Counted from the stretch's first letter, positions 34,719 through 46,341 are shown. The stretch is 64,000 bases of DNA from Phoronis australis (GCA_002633005.1 NMRA01000962.1:21454-85453); one strand, 5' to 3'. The notes: a model not told the origin generated them from the letters alone. Translations and numbers: made by a program.

Positions 34719-35000
34719 ATGGTGTGGTGCATCGTTCCCGCTTGTCCGAATTATGAAGCTGTGAAGAAAGCGGGTATATCATTTCTCGACTTCCTCCAGA
34801 GCCCGAAATGCTCAGGAAGTGGCTCGCCGTATTGAAGAATGAAAGGTACGCTGTTAATAGTTAGTATGAGGTCGTGAAACATCTCCGTGTCTGTGGCTGG
34901 CATTTCGTCGACAGTGATTTCTCTGACGAATTCCGGCTTACCAAAGAACTATCCATACGTTCCGTTGCCTGTGCATGTTCACGGCACCTCTCTAGTATTT
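34719..35000 (+). pseudogene. THAP zinc finger inside the Kolobok-like element
   Basis: From an ATG the frame gives MVWCIVPACPNYEAVKKAGI then SF, matching the C-x4-C start of a THAP finger. A frame change near 34780 leads to RLPPEPEMLRKWLAVLKNER, an in-frame stop, then YEVVKHLRVCGWHFVDSDFS, which carries the C-x2-H-F end. All four metal ligands are recognisable, together with the conserved Pro and Trp, but over two frames and a stop. THAP fingers bind DNA at transposon ends. No transposase catalytic domain could be read downstream. Confidence 0.75.
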
Positions 35001-35657
35001 CTTGATCGGTATATTCCGGTCCGATTTGATAGCCTGTGAAACCTTACGATTCGACCCGTGAAGTCTTCGACGGATGACTCTTGACTAAGTCGGAATAGGC
35101 GCCGGGCGAGTTGCCAAGTAGACGCTTACTTTGCGTTCTGTTTCAAAATGAATTATTCCCACCCCTCTACAATAGGCCTACTTATATAAAACTGAAACAA
35201 AGTCTGTCTCATTAGATACAATTTATAATGCCTGTGCAGTATTTGTGAGTGCAAATGTTGAGAAGCCGGCAATGGCCACTGTGTTACCGGCTTTTGATTC
35301 CGGCAATTAAGGTAACTGACCGGGCACCGAGGCCATGTGAGCACATGCTAGTACAGTGTTTGCTGATAGAAAGCTGTTGTGAAACAATTGCTCGATTTTA
35401 TATGCTATCGTAGCATGTTAGGGGAATCTTTACTTAGAAATACAAATACATTATTCAAATCATTGTTACTGTACAACCTTTGCCCGTACGGTCTGTGGAA
35501 GGGGAACCGACTTAGCGGCCCCCGACAAGTAAGTAGATTTTCGGTTTCGTGGCTAATTCACATATTATTACGTTCACATTATTTCTTTGGCTCACTATTA
35601 TAGTCTTTTCGTGATTGGAAGTTTAGTTTCCAACTCAAGCTGGTTTATGTTGTGCCA

Positions 35658-35766
35658 GTCCCGGCGGCCGCGACGGGCCTGATCGGGTTCCGAGCCACTG
35701 GCCGGGATAACGAGTCAGTCCGGCCGCGACGGGCCTGTTCGGGTTCCGAGCCACTGGCCGCGATAA
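35658..35766 (+). repeat. GC-rich tandem duplication (2 x about 50 bp) inside the Kolobok-like element
   Basis: GGCCGCGACGGGCCT followed by GGGTTCCGAGCCACTGGCCG occurs twice (35658-35710 and 35718-35766) with few differences. The minus-strand open frame over it (35635-36021) owes part of its length to this GC-rich repeat and has no recognisable domain. Confidence 0.85.
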
Positions 35767-36196
35767 GCATTCTGTGTGTTCAGAACCCAAACAATCAAAA
35801 AACACAGATCTAGGTTCTCTTGTCGTTATTTCAAGGAAGAATACTTCGAATTTATCTCCGAACAGATCCCAAACTCCTACTACGGACCTTGGTAAATTGG
35901 CCTGCTGAATTTTGTAGGCTACGGTGTGTCCAAAAACCAATAAATCCGTAATAGCGAAATAAAACAGCACGTTTTTATAAGAACTCTGGACGTTTTTAAG
36001 GGTTTTACATCGTAGTTTCATCGTTCATTGGTGTTAAACGATGAATTCACCAGCAACCCGTGTTGTGAACTGCTGACAGACTCCGCGTGAAACCAATGAC
36101 GTCATTGGATTTTTTCAACACCTCCGTCTGCCATCAGTTGTCAGGTAACACAACTAAATTGATGCAAAATAGGTTGTTTTTGGGTGGCATTCTCCT

Positions 36197-38157
36197 TTAA
36201 AGCTTTGTATGAAACCTGCAGTCGATGAGGCATCAATGCATGTGTTTTCACGCTGTTCTATAGTTAGATTGAAATCTTAGCATTAGTTTATGTCAGGTCG
36301 TTCTGCAATTCGATCTTAATGTAGTAACACTGTCCTCGGTCTCATTAGGCCCGGTACAGGGTATTTTTTCTTAGTGTCGTCGTTTTTGCTCTCGTACGCG
36401 GTGAACTACATGTATTATCCATGTGCCCGGTTTTCATAGATGAACATTTGCCCCTATAACTTGGTTCATAATTTCAAATTCGGTGTCTGTTCCGAAAGCT
36501 GAAAGTTTTTATAGTAAAGTGATATTTGAATTTGGACAAGGGACGTAAACAACACGGTTAAGTCTAGCCAACCCTTTCCATTTCCCAAGTCTAACGTTGT
36601 TGTTTTTTGTGATAGTAGCTTTTCGCCCGGTTTGCAACTATAACTATTCAAAAACGACACTCACCCTTCTACACTGGTCTGACCCGAATTGCCACGCATA
36701 GAAATTTTGGTATGTTGCCCACTGGCAAAGAACGTTTTCGTTTTCCTTGACGCGTTACGATTCTTATTTTATATGATTTTATTTTCCAAGCATCATGGTG
36801 AAAAATCTCTGTGTCGATGCTCCGCGTTTTTGTCACCTACGTACCTAGTTTTTGTCGGCCATTTACAGGTTATGGTTCCCAGTTGACAGTTTCTAGACTT
36901 TAATTTTCCAGTTTGATAACACTGATCCATACGAACTATCCCATTTTAAAATGAAATATGAAATTGTGAACGGCGTTAACAACTTCCCAAGACACAACAT
37001 TGGTTACGAACTTAGAGAATGTGAGAACATTTTCTGAAACTTCATAGGAGTGCTCTTCTTAGAAGCTCTTAAATGTAGTTGAAGAGGCTTTTGTGAAGCT
37101 TGTCCGTGTATAGTGATGTTCGTGTGATGAGACTGTGACAAGTGCCTGGGGAAAAGGAAATGCACAATCGTGCAGCTTGGATTTGAATCCATGGGAAAAT
37201 CTGTGAGAAGATCAGGCGTTTCGCAAGAGAAAGTACGGATATCGGACTCATGGACAATATATTTTCTCATCAGTCGAGGAATTAGATGATTTTAGTATTT
37301 TTGTGTATTTTGTTATTGGTCGTGGAACTGGAACATTTTGCAAAGGACATGTTTTCTTGCAGTAACATTCACCTTTCACATGGTGTTCGTGGTAACGTTT
37401 GGACTTAGATCTGAATTGCAAGGTGCAAATCATTGCTCTCCAGTCAACAAATTTATACTGTATCTTACGACCTAATCTTGGTTCTGGAAACCTCATTCTT
37501 TTTTGAAGAAATACGTTTCTCATGAAACATTTGCTTTTCCGTGAGTCTACAAAGGTAGAGCATTATTGTTGCAGTAAGCGTCGAAAAGTCAATGTTCGAT
37601 AAAAAAATATCGTGAAGTTGACTAAGAAAACCAAAGTTAAATCTGAAACACGCAAGCGTATTACCAAACTCATGACAGTCTTAAAAACTCACCATGCAGT
37701 TGCAAGTTTACGTGTGGATACGGATCCTGGCGTCCGGTGAAACAAGTTGTTCAATGTATCGACATTTATAGAATTGATGCGTAAGCGAATATAAAAGACT
37801 TTCGTTCAGTAGTAAGCTATGCCGTCAATGTCCCATCTATGGTTCCACTGAAGCGAGATCCATTCAATACCAAGGACTTCTTTGCAATACTGTTCACATT
37901 CTCAGTTCAACGTTTTAAAGCTTCCGTGAGAACTTGCTTGGTTAACTCCGTAATTCTCAGTGAATGCTGATTCATTGCTTGTCGTCTGCGACCGCGTAAA
38001 ATGAATAAGTCTCAAGTTGTGATCGATGTTTAAACACGCGAGGCACGAATGGCGGGCAACTTAGCTGAAACAAAGAGGTCTCTGCACGAGATGGTATACC
38101 CAGGGCTTGCGGTGGCTGTAAAAGTACGGCATGGCAACTTTTTTCTCCGTTGCTAAT
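36197..38157. other. Non-coding interval, nothing recognised
   Basis: Frames of 60-91 codons at 36466-37523 lack domains. The right part leads into the 21-bp minisatellite. Confidence 0.35.
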
Positions 38158-38425
38158 TCTATCGATAGACGTAATATCTTTATCGATAGACTAAGTAACT
38201 CTATCCATCTCTATCGATAGACTTGTTAACTCAATCGACAGACTTACTATCTCTATCGATAGAGTTACTATCTTTATCGATAGAGTTATTAACTCTAACC
38301 ATAGACTTACTATCCATATCCATAGACTATCTAAAGACTTACTAACTCTATCTATAGACTTACACTGTACTAACTCTGTCGATAGACTTACTAACTGTAT
38401 CGATTTACTTACTATCTCTATCGTT
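38158..38425 (+). repeat. 21-bp minisatellite centred on TATCGATA, array 1
   Basis: About 12 diverged units of the form TCTATCGATAGACTTACTAT plus one base. Each unit carries the palindrome CTATCGATAG. The array is the inverted counterpart of the one at 40184-40310. Confidence 0.9.
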
Positions 38426-39021
38426 TTTGAAGTCTTCTCTCATGACAAGTTCCTATCACCAGAGCCTTTTAATTTAATTTTGATTTGTCAATTGCCAGTT
38501 ATTCATTGTGTTTTATCCCGTTCTCCCTTGAGGTCTTATAATAAATAATTGCTCATAACGAGGTCAAACAGTTAGTTCCGATGCTACACTGTGTGTTTAT
38601 ACAGGTGTGCTGTACATAAAATAGTTGCAGTGAAACTTAAAAAGTATTTATTGAATAGTTATTTAGAAAAAATAAATCTCTTAAATCCAGTAACTCCATA
38701 TCACTATAACCACAAGTCTCATAAATTATCAATACTGTGGTACTGGCAACTGTGTACAACCTGATTGCACCTGTGATAAACACGCGGTTAAAACATGGCA
38801 CTTCGAATCAAGGGTCGGCACACCTTCGAAAATGGAAGCTGTTGTCGATGGGTCTAACTTTCGGAAGTAACGAATTGTTGACTCTTAAAAACCATCTCAC
38901 ACGTATGTGTATCTTGCTTATAGTTACGCCACACTCTGTATGTACTTTGTATATACATGTATAACACAAGAATTCATATATACACAAACGTACCGAAAGT
39001 GGCTTGAGAAATTATTCCGAA
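38426..39021. other. Interval between minisatellite array 1 and the dispersed repeat
   Basis: AT-rich, no gene recognised. The part at 38893-38949 (CTTGCTTATAGTTACGCCAC and TCTGTATGTACTTTG) is repeated in the same orientation at 39725-39775, on the other side of the 39 kb repeat. Confidence 0.5.
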
Positions 39022-39680
39022 TAAGGTCGAGTGGGATATTAGTTCATGTACGCCAATCGAGGTACGTTTTGTATTTATCCCATGCGCTTCGAATCCTTAA
39101 GTTTCTTACATTTTTTCGGCAGATGTTTCAAATACTTCACCCAGACTGTTCACATGGAGGATCACATCCTATATGTAAGTACTTGCGCGTTAGGTTGCAA
39201 GTTTTCTCTTGTAAAAGAAAAAGTTTTAAAAGTAATGACTTATTTCTTGAAAAGAGGTAGCAAAGGTGAAAACAACGGCAACTGTGCACTGAACTTGTAA
39301 CATCTCCTGAAAATAGTTAAAAAACAACAATATTTGATATTTTAGATTCCTAGGAATCGGCGCCTGAGTTGCAGACGATATAGTATTCAGCAACTGAAAA
39401 CTGAGACCTAAGTGTCTTAAAATTAACAGTTTTGTTCCAGACTTTACGTTTAGGGCCTGGTTGCTTGTCGAGTGTTAGAAACACTGCTGCAACTGCATTA
39501 TTTTAAACAATATTCGGAAAGTTTGATGACCGAACTGGCTGGCGACGTCTAGTCGACAATGACCTACCTTTTGAACTTTCCATGTCAGAGATCGCTGTTG
39601 AAGTAGTTCGGGGGTGAATACGGAAAACTTTATTACATGGCCGTATTTCCCTCGACAGATTCAACGCGTATGGGATAAAT
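39022..39680 (-). repeat. Dispersed repeat, copy 2 (inverted partner at 9240-9905)
   Basis: Inverted relative to the 9 kb copy. It is flanked by direct repeats of about 50 bp (38893-38949 and 39725-39775) that the 9 kb copy does not have. The frame 39046-39300 ending ENNGNCALNL matches the other copy, but an upstream part of the match is in a different phase, so a protein is unlikely. Confidence 0.75.
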
Positions 39681-40183
39681 GCCAATTCCAATTTTGTTGA
39701 AACATAAAAGAACGATTTAAATGGATCTCACGCCTACCTTGCTTATAGTTGCCGCCACACTCTGTATGTACTTTGAACTAAACAATTCTTGTATTTGCAA
39801 CACAACAAATCAACTTATACATTACAAAAACTTGTCCTCTTCTCAATTAAAAGCTATTTTAACAGTTCAGCAGTCTGTTCGGTGCATACAGATGAGTTCT
39901 TCAGCCACAGAAAAGGCCAACTTGAAAGTAACAGTGCAGTGATCTAAGAACCATGGTTTTAGACAATGTTGCAAACGCATTAACAATGACGGACTCTGAA
40001 AACTAGCTCAGGTTTATCTTGTTTACCCAGATACTGACAAACCCAGAACGAACTTTTGAACCATAGAATTGCAAGGTATAAAAATTCATACAAGATCACT
40101 CAACTGTTTAAATAACCGTTAGGCCTGTCGCTGTGGCTGCGTGGTGGGTCATGATACATCGCAGCAGTCCTCAACAGGCACAT
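39681..40183. other. Interval between the dispersed repeat and minisatellite array 2
   Basis: Contains the second member of the 50-bp direct repeat (39725-39775). The 73-codon frame from 39721 begins inside that repeat and is not recognised. Confidence 0.4.
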
Positions 40184-40310
40184 CGGTAGAGTTACTAAGT
40201 CTATCGATAGAAATATTAAGTCTATCGATAGAGTTACTAAGTCTATCGATAGAAATCGTAAGTCTATCGATAGAGATAGTAAGTCTATCGATATAGTTAG
40301 TAAGTCTATA
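40184..40310 (-). repeat. 21-bp minisatellite centred on TATCGATA, array 2 (inverted to array 1)
   Basis: Six units; the reverse complement reads TCTATCGATAGACTTACTAA plus one base, matching array 1. Units here are cleaner than in array 1. Because the period is a multiple of three, two minus-strand frames run open through it as heptad repeats (SIDRLTI and SIDLLTI). Confidence 0.92.
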
Positions 40311-43300
40311 CTCGTACGGACGCCGAGCGGACGTTCGGCGGTTGTGTTTGGTTGTCGTAGTTGTCGACAACCGAATGTCCGGCAGTAAGCACCGCGATCG
40401 CCTCCAGCGTTCTCCACGACCTGTTTTAATATCACGCGTCGAGCCTGAAAATGGTGTTGTGGGTGATTAACTGCTAGGCCAGGTAGTCGCCTTGGACACC
40501 CATGACCTGAGAAATTGAAGTAAACGGACTCGAACTTCAAAGGGTTTCCCGTAACCGTAAAGCTGGTTGCCGACGCGAACGTAAACCGGCGCTCTCTAAC
40601 CAACACGTGTATTCGAGTAGACAAGTACGAAATTTGAAGTAGGAGAAAATACATGTTGAAAAATACAGGCCAATAATCTAGAACAGACCTGCCACACGAA
40701 TGTCATCTAAGTCGTTGAAGATGCAAACAACATATCTATGAACAACTTACTCCATTTGTTCGCGCTGTTCAAAGTTGTGCAACTCGAACGTTTGAAATGC
40801 TTATGTCAAAAAACTTCTGCTCAGGCCGAATTACGTATTGATGCGCGAGAATGATACAGTGCAAATTTCCCAGGAAAAAATGTCGCGTCTAATGTTGGTT
40901 GCGTATTCAATAACTAATTTTTCATGAAATGAAAAGGCTTGAAATATTTATACTTTGTGCGGAATTCCATTATTAGGTGATTTGAGTTTGCTCCTTTGTC
41001 ACAGATTACGTGCCCTTGTAGATATAAAAATAAGTCAACCGCAAAGTGTTACTTGTAGAACACTTGGTACTTCGACTTCAAATGTAAACAAGGTGGTCGG
41101 GATGTGGCACTTCAACCAGCAAGAAAAGAACACTTTTGTGTTGAAGAAAAAATGAGTTTTGTAGTATGAGAGACGGTGGTAAACTTTAGACCTGGTTAGT
41201 GTCAATTTCGGCAACTTAATTCTTAAATGCACAACAGAAAACGTTAATAAGACGATACTTCCGGCGACCAGTGTTTCGGTGGACCCTGAAATGCGAATGA
41301 CACAGTCGACAATACGAGTGGAAAAAGACCTCAATGGTACGGGCACCCAGTCAACGACGGTCGTACTTTTAGTTTCTACTTTTTACGAGCCCATATCCGA
41401 GAATACGAGTGAGAATTTATGTCGATCCTCGTATTTTCGAGAGGACATTATTTTTTGACTGTGACGAGAGCTGTTGGTAAATTATAAACAGGAAGACCTC
41501 GCGGAAACAAGCCGTTGCTTAAACGGTAACAGTTTCAAGGCCTTTGCGCAGCGGAAAGTGCAAAAAATAGTTTTTAAACTATTTAAAAAATAAAAAATCC
41601 TACTTTGTAAATTCAATACTGCTTAATAAACTTAATCCTGCTTAGAACAAAAAATCAATCTTACTTTGCACATTCAAGCTTTCATGTTCAATCCTATTTT
41701 ATAAATTCAATCCTATTTCATGAATTCAAGCATTCAGTGAAATTTGATGCTTTGAGGTATTAAAACCATTTCTAAAATTTATTGATCGATTTACAGAATC
41801 CTGTTCTCTTCACCAGCCTTCATTAAACGTTTTGTATTGAAACTTTGACGAACATACTTAAAACCGTGCCTGGGATTTTCCATAACTAGTGCCGATGTTT
41901 TCAAAAGCCTCAACATTTTCCTAAGAACAGTAACATTCTTGGTTTTAAATAAAACACAAAAATGAAAGCTCTAATAAAAAATGAAACACGAGTTCAATAT
42001 TAAACCACTGTGTTGTCAGAAAATTCAAACACGATTACAATCCGTTGACTCCTCGAAATATCGTGTTCCGAACTTTGGAGTCGTGCTCGATCAGTAGTCG
42101 CTGAAAACTTAGTTTTGTATCAACAGTCGAACACTAGCCGTTGCGTTATCAATTTATGCTCCAAACTGCGCCTTACGGTCGTGACTGTGTTCCTTTCTTT
42201 CCTAAATTTACTAACGTGGAGAGAAGCCACTATGGTATTTTAATACTAAAACTTAATGCGCGCTGTTTGAAGTCGATCAGGTGATTCACCGTGGATGTGG
42301 TAAATGTACAGCAAGCCCACAGGTCAAACGCCATGTTTATCACGGAATAAATTGCATGAAATTACACAGACATATTCGCCGATAGCTGAGTGACGAAATA
42401 TCATAACCTGGTATTGTATTTGTAGCAATTTTATGAAGTTTTCGTGTTGAACTGATGGTGGGTTTTCTAATTCGACGATCTTCAGTTGCAGGCCTTTGAC
42501 CGCTTCGGCATTTAGTTCGACTTCGTCTGGAACAGGGAATTGAGCTTTGCATTCGGTTTACACGCGAGCTCCATCTTGCATTCGGACACATACGTTTCTG
42601 CACAGTCTGTTTTTATGAGGCATAACACTGAAAAAAAGTTCAGATCTTTTACTATTTGCAGCTGTGGGTTGACAAGCAATAGAGCGGAAAACTTTTGTGC
42701 GACATTTGATTTCGATGACAGATTTCAAATAAATGAACTGTGAGTGTTGGTGATAGCCTTTCCAAAACTTTGCATTTTCACTAAGAAAATAATTGTATGA
42801 AACTGAATTTATTTGAATTTCTGGCGTATTTTGCTGCATGAGCAACCCGTATTTAAGAAATAACATTTTTGTGAAATACAGTAACACGTTAAGTTATAAA
42901 CTCTCGTACCCGACTCGTCCCCCGCGAGATAAACTTAGGTATTACCTGACAATTCTTACGCCAGAACTTTTTTGTTCTTGTTGTAGTAATTCGTAACTTA
43001 CAGTGAAATTCCGAAAATAGGCCCACAGGCAAACGACCTTTCAAAATCGTCAAGTTATTAAGTTTTTTAAATGAACAAGTAAGTCCTTTTTAGTGTATGT
43101 AGTTACATTTCACTGTTAAGAACTCTTATTCGTCCCTACTTATTTCGCATTCAGCAAACACAGTTCGTTATAATTGTCTTTCATACTGTGCTAATGTGGT
43201 TAGTTATCAACAAAGACGCCCAATATCTAATCAAACGATAGTCATTTGAGTGAATTGTAAAAGAACTGAGTGTGCAACACTGCTGTTGTCGAATGGAACT

Positions 43301-43837
43301 AGACTCGCTGAATTGATCCAAAAACCTGGTTTTGGTGGTATACTCCTTCAAAGCATTTAGTCTTCTTTTTATCGCCTGGGTAGATTTGCATCACTAAAAT
43401 CAGATTTTCATGAATCATTTTAATGTTAACACTGTCCTTTGTTTTCTGATTTCTGACAGAGTAACACCATCAGTGATAGTGTTATCAAAGCAACAAATGT
43501 AGAGAACGTTATGCATGCATGCATTTTCAACCTTAATGATACCTTTGAAAATCCAAAATTTATAACATTTTAAATGTCATTATAAAAGTAATCGTGTGTT
43601 ATACATTGATGCTAGTTGCTAAAGACACAATTGTAACATTTCATGATCTCGTTACACCATTTATTTTTTCCAAAACATAATATGCAAACAATTACATCTT
43701 ATTATATGGCACAAGTCCTCTTCGTATGTACCTGACAACCCAATTAAAATATTAAACAGCTTATTATTTAAAATGATTTATTCTTATTAAAATGACATAG
43801 GCAAAAAATTGAATTTCAGGCCTCAAAAGCGAGGCCA
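40311..43837. other. Non-coding interval, nothing recognised
   Basis: A weak local repetition of TTCAATCCTATTTTATAAA-like words occurs at 41590-41740. Open frames (40955-41346, 42340-42887) lie on both strands of the same DNA and lack domains. Confidence 0.35.
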
Positions 43838-44425
43838 CCTATATTCTATATAGAACGCCCCGCCGAAAGGCGGCCAGAGAGCGGGGCCCTCCTATATTAA
43901 CATAGGAGCCCGCCAAAAGGCGGCCGGAGAGCGGGCGCCCCCCCATATTAATATAGGGGCCCCGCCGAAAGGTGGCCGATGAGCGGGGCCTTCTATATTA
44001 ATATAGAAGGCCCCGCTCTCCGACCACCTTTTGGCGAGGCCCCCCTATAATAATATAGGCGACCTCGCCGAAAGGCGGCCGGAGAGTGGGGCCCTCTATA
44101 TTAATATAGAAGGCCCCGCCGAAAGGCAGTCAGAGAGTGGGGCACTCTATAATAATATAGAGGCCCCGCTCTCCGGCCGCCTTTCAGCGAGGCCGCCCGT
44201 ATTATTATAGGAGGCCTCGCTGAAAGGCGATTGAAAAGCAAGGCCCCTATATTAATATAGGGGGCCTCACCGGAAGGCAGCTGGAGACCGGGTCCCCTAT
44301 GGACCCCGCTCTCCGGCCGTCTTCTGGCGAGGCTTTCTATATTAATATGAGTGACCTCGCCCGACGAGCGAGGCCGTCAATTTTAATATAGGCAGCCCAC
44401 TTGAAGGGAGCTACAGGGTCTATAG
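43838..44425. repeat. Array of alternating AT palindromes and GC hairpins, about 52-bp unit
   Basis: About eleven units. Each has an AT module, typically the perfect palindrome CTATATTAATATAG, and a GC module with a GGCCCCGC...GCGGGGCC stem enclosing GCCGAAAGGC, a smaller stem with a GAAA loop, and then CGGAGA. AT centres lie about 50-53 bp apart (near 43845, 43898, 43950, 43999, 44051, 44103, 44153, 44204, 44253, 44343). Several GC modules are flipped (near 44010-44040, 44160-44195 and 44300-44335). One AT module near 44297 is degenerate. There is no coding potential. The class is not one I recognise in animal nuclear DNA. Confidence 0.92.
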
Positions 44426-45211
44426 GCTGCCGAAAAGCAAAGTGCGTTACATTATTAGGATACCCAACATTAGTTTGGAGGCACCACTGTTTGACTACCT
44501 TGGGTCACGGCCCCTGACTATTACAGGAGGTCCCAATGTTCATACAACTCGTGGTTTCCTGTAAAATTGCATAATTGGCCCACTTTTTGACTGGCTTTAG
44601 GTAAGGCTCCCTATCATAATACAAACATCTTTGTTCTTCAGTCGCCTTCGGGCTGGGCCCCTCCAATCACATGACAGAAAATGAATGGGCACGAAAATCA
44701 TAGCCCATGTCTTCAAGTCAATTAAGACTTTCCATCACCACACAATGGACCTCGAGCTTTAATAAAAACCTCAAACGTAAGTTTGTAGATTCTATCAACT
44801 TCAAGTGTTAGGTATTTTGAGGGCTCACTGTGCTTTTCCAGCCAGTGCACTGCCTGTGATGATAAAATATTGCCACACAAGGGGACAAAACATGTATTAA
44901 ATTTTGCAAAAAAATAACTTATCGATCAGCTTGTTGATGATTGTCTCATTGTTGTACAAAATATCTTGTTTGGAAGACAAATGATTGTTGTCCGGTGATA
45001 CACCCTATGGCCTTTCACAATTTTGAGCATTCCCCTTTCCTTTAACATATTTTGTTCTTACTGGAAAGAACAATGGAATTTGTGCATTTTATTTATTGTG
45101 CCAATGTCATACTTACATGTAAGCCAATGTTTTGTTTGATTTCATAATATTGCGGGTGTCAATAAATGACAATTAAGCAATGATTCATTATTAAGTTTTG
45201 ACATGTGAACT
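44426..45211. other. Non-coding interval right of the palindrome array
   Basis: Mixed composition, no gene or clear repeat recognised. Confidence 0.35.
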
Positions 45212-45455
45212 ATCATTATATAAAATGCATCGTTTTACACAAACTCCGTGTCCCCCGCTCCAATACAGACCTTTGTTGCGTCCGTTTTGGCACCGTCCTG
45301 GTCCCAGGTATTGCACCGGCCCACTATTTGGATTCGAGGTGTTCTATTTTTTCTCGCGGGCCGTTTTTTCGCGGACGCGGAGGGAGGGTGGCCAGTTTCG
45401 TACTGGCCTTGGTGACGTCAGTCGGTCGGCTCAAAGGCCTGGGTGACGTCACTTC
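45212..45455 (+). promoter_or_regulatory. CpG-rich promoter-like segment with TATA box and paired CRE sites
   Basis: TATATAAAA (45217-45225) is followed by a GC- and CpG-rich block (about 45280-45450, with TTCGCGGACGCGGAGGGAGG) and two perfect TGACGTCA CREB/ATF sites at 45413-45420 and 45444-45451. The sites are 31 bp apart, about three helical turns, so they face the same side. The block stands out from the AT-rich surroundings. The downstream frames (45545-45929) do not look like a gene, so the target is unknown and the direction is a guess. Confidence 0.45.
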
Positions 45456-46180
45456 GTTGGCTTTATTTCACTTCCCCCCTTCTGTCGTGTCGAGCCTGCC
45501 GCCGCCAAAATTAATGATGCTTCATTAAAATTGTTTACTCTTCCTTGAGTAAACTAAATTATTACCGGGGTGTTGGAAAATTGGAGTTCTTCAGTTATTC
45601 TGCTGCTAAAATTGCGATTCGCTCTTTGGGCGCCATTGCGTCACTTATCGGGCCAATTTCCTTGTTCTTCAATCAACTGTGTAGGTTGCGTACATGTCAT
45701 AACAATCGGAAGTGGTTTCATTTCGTTACAAGTTTTTACTATATCAATACCAAAAAAAACAATTTCAGAAAATATTCTCGAGAGATATCGCAAAGTTTTG
45801 GAAAAAAGCGCGTATATGCGCGTGTCACGAGACTGCACTGTTTTCAAAACGACGGCAGGATTTTCCTTTATTAAAAAAGGCGGAGAATTACGAAAAATAA
45901 CGTTTATTAGATTTCGTTTACTTCTATAAATGGCTGTAACGGGCACTGTGAATGTCGATTCATTCCCAGATTCTGCATGCACCCCTGCAGGTTGTTAACT
46001 CTAAGTTTCACGACGAGGTGACGAGCTAAGCACCTGGGTTGTGTGAAATTTCGGTGTCTATCGGAGCTCTACACACGACTACCTAGCTGTATGTTGACAA
46101 CAGTTTTCATACAGCTAGCTCAGTGGCTTTCTACCTCAGTAGGCTATGTACATTTATGATGCAACTTTTGTAAATACATC
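45456..46180. other. Interval downstream of the promoter-like segment
   Basis: Several overlapping frames on both strands (45545-45982) are open for about 110 codons. None starts with ATG in good context or shows a domain. Could hold a non-coding first exon. Confidence 0.3.
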
Positions 46181-46341
46181 CTGGGGCGGATCCAGGATTT
46201 TGAGTTTGGGGGGACGGCACTAATAGAGTATTAGCCAGAATTTTGCCCTTCAGACATTTGCACTCCCGAACTGCCAAATGGAAGCTGCGAGAATTTTATG
46301 GGGGGAATGGCCCCCTTGGCCCCCCTCTAAATCCGCCACTG
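46181..46341. mobile_element. MITE, 161 bp, 5-bp target duplication ACATC
   Basis: The left end CTGGGGCGGATCCAGGA and the right end TCTAAATCCGCCACTG are imperfect inverted repeats of a CAGTGGCGGAT-type terminus. ACATC flanks both sides (46176-46180, 46342-46346). The interior is G/C-homopolymer rich with no coding. It is the same family as 57018-57179, which has the same size and also a 5-bp duplication. The end sequence suggests a hAT-like source, by inference. Confidence 0.8.

Larger units (their letters stand above)
34548..36196 (+). mobile_element. Kolobok-like DNA transposon, non-autonomous, TTAA target duplication
   Basis: The element is bounded by TTAA on both sides (34544-34547 and 36197-36200) and by inverted ends AGGAGAATGCC (34548-34558) / GGCATTCTCCT (36186-36196). 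Near the left end it carries a damaged THAP domain. TTAA duplications are made by piggyBac and Kolobok transposases; Kolobok ones carry THAP fingers, and the ends do not start with the CCC typical of piggyBac, so Kolobok fits better. At 1.65 kb with a broken frame it cannot move itself. It sits at the truncated edge of a gypsy element. A GC-rich tandem repeat lies inside. Class by TTAA plus THAP is inference. Confidence 0.8.

Noticed and set aside
40100-40654. 184-codon minus-strand frame with SIDLLTI heptads
   Set aside because: The heptads come from a 21-bp minisatellite, whose period is divisible by three and so keeps any frame open; a second phase is open as well.
43325-43350. GGTATACTCCTTCAAAGC resembling the Kolobok-like terminus
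   Set aside because: Several mismatches and no partner end or TTAA pair was found nearby.
43838-44425. CRISPR-like array
   Set aside because: The repeated units are palindromic throughout, with no unique spacers, in animal-type DNA.
45205-45982. Overlapping frames downstream of the CpG block
   Set aside because: Several phases on both strands are open at once, without ATG in good context or any domain.
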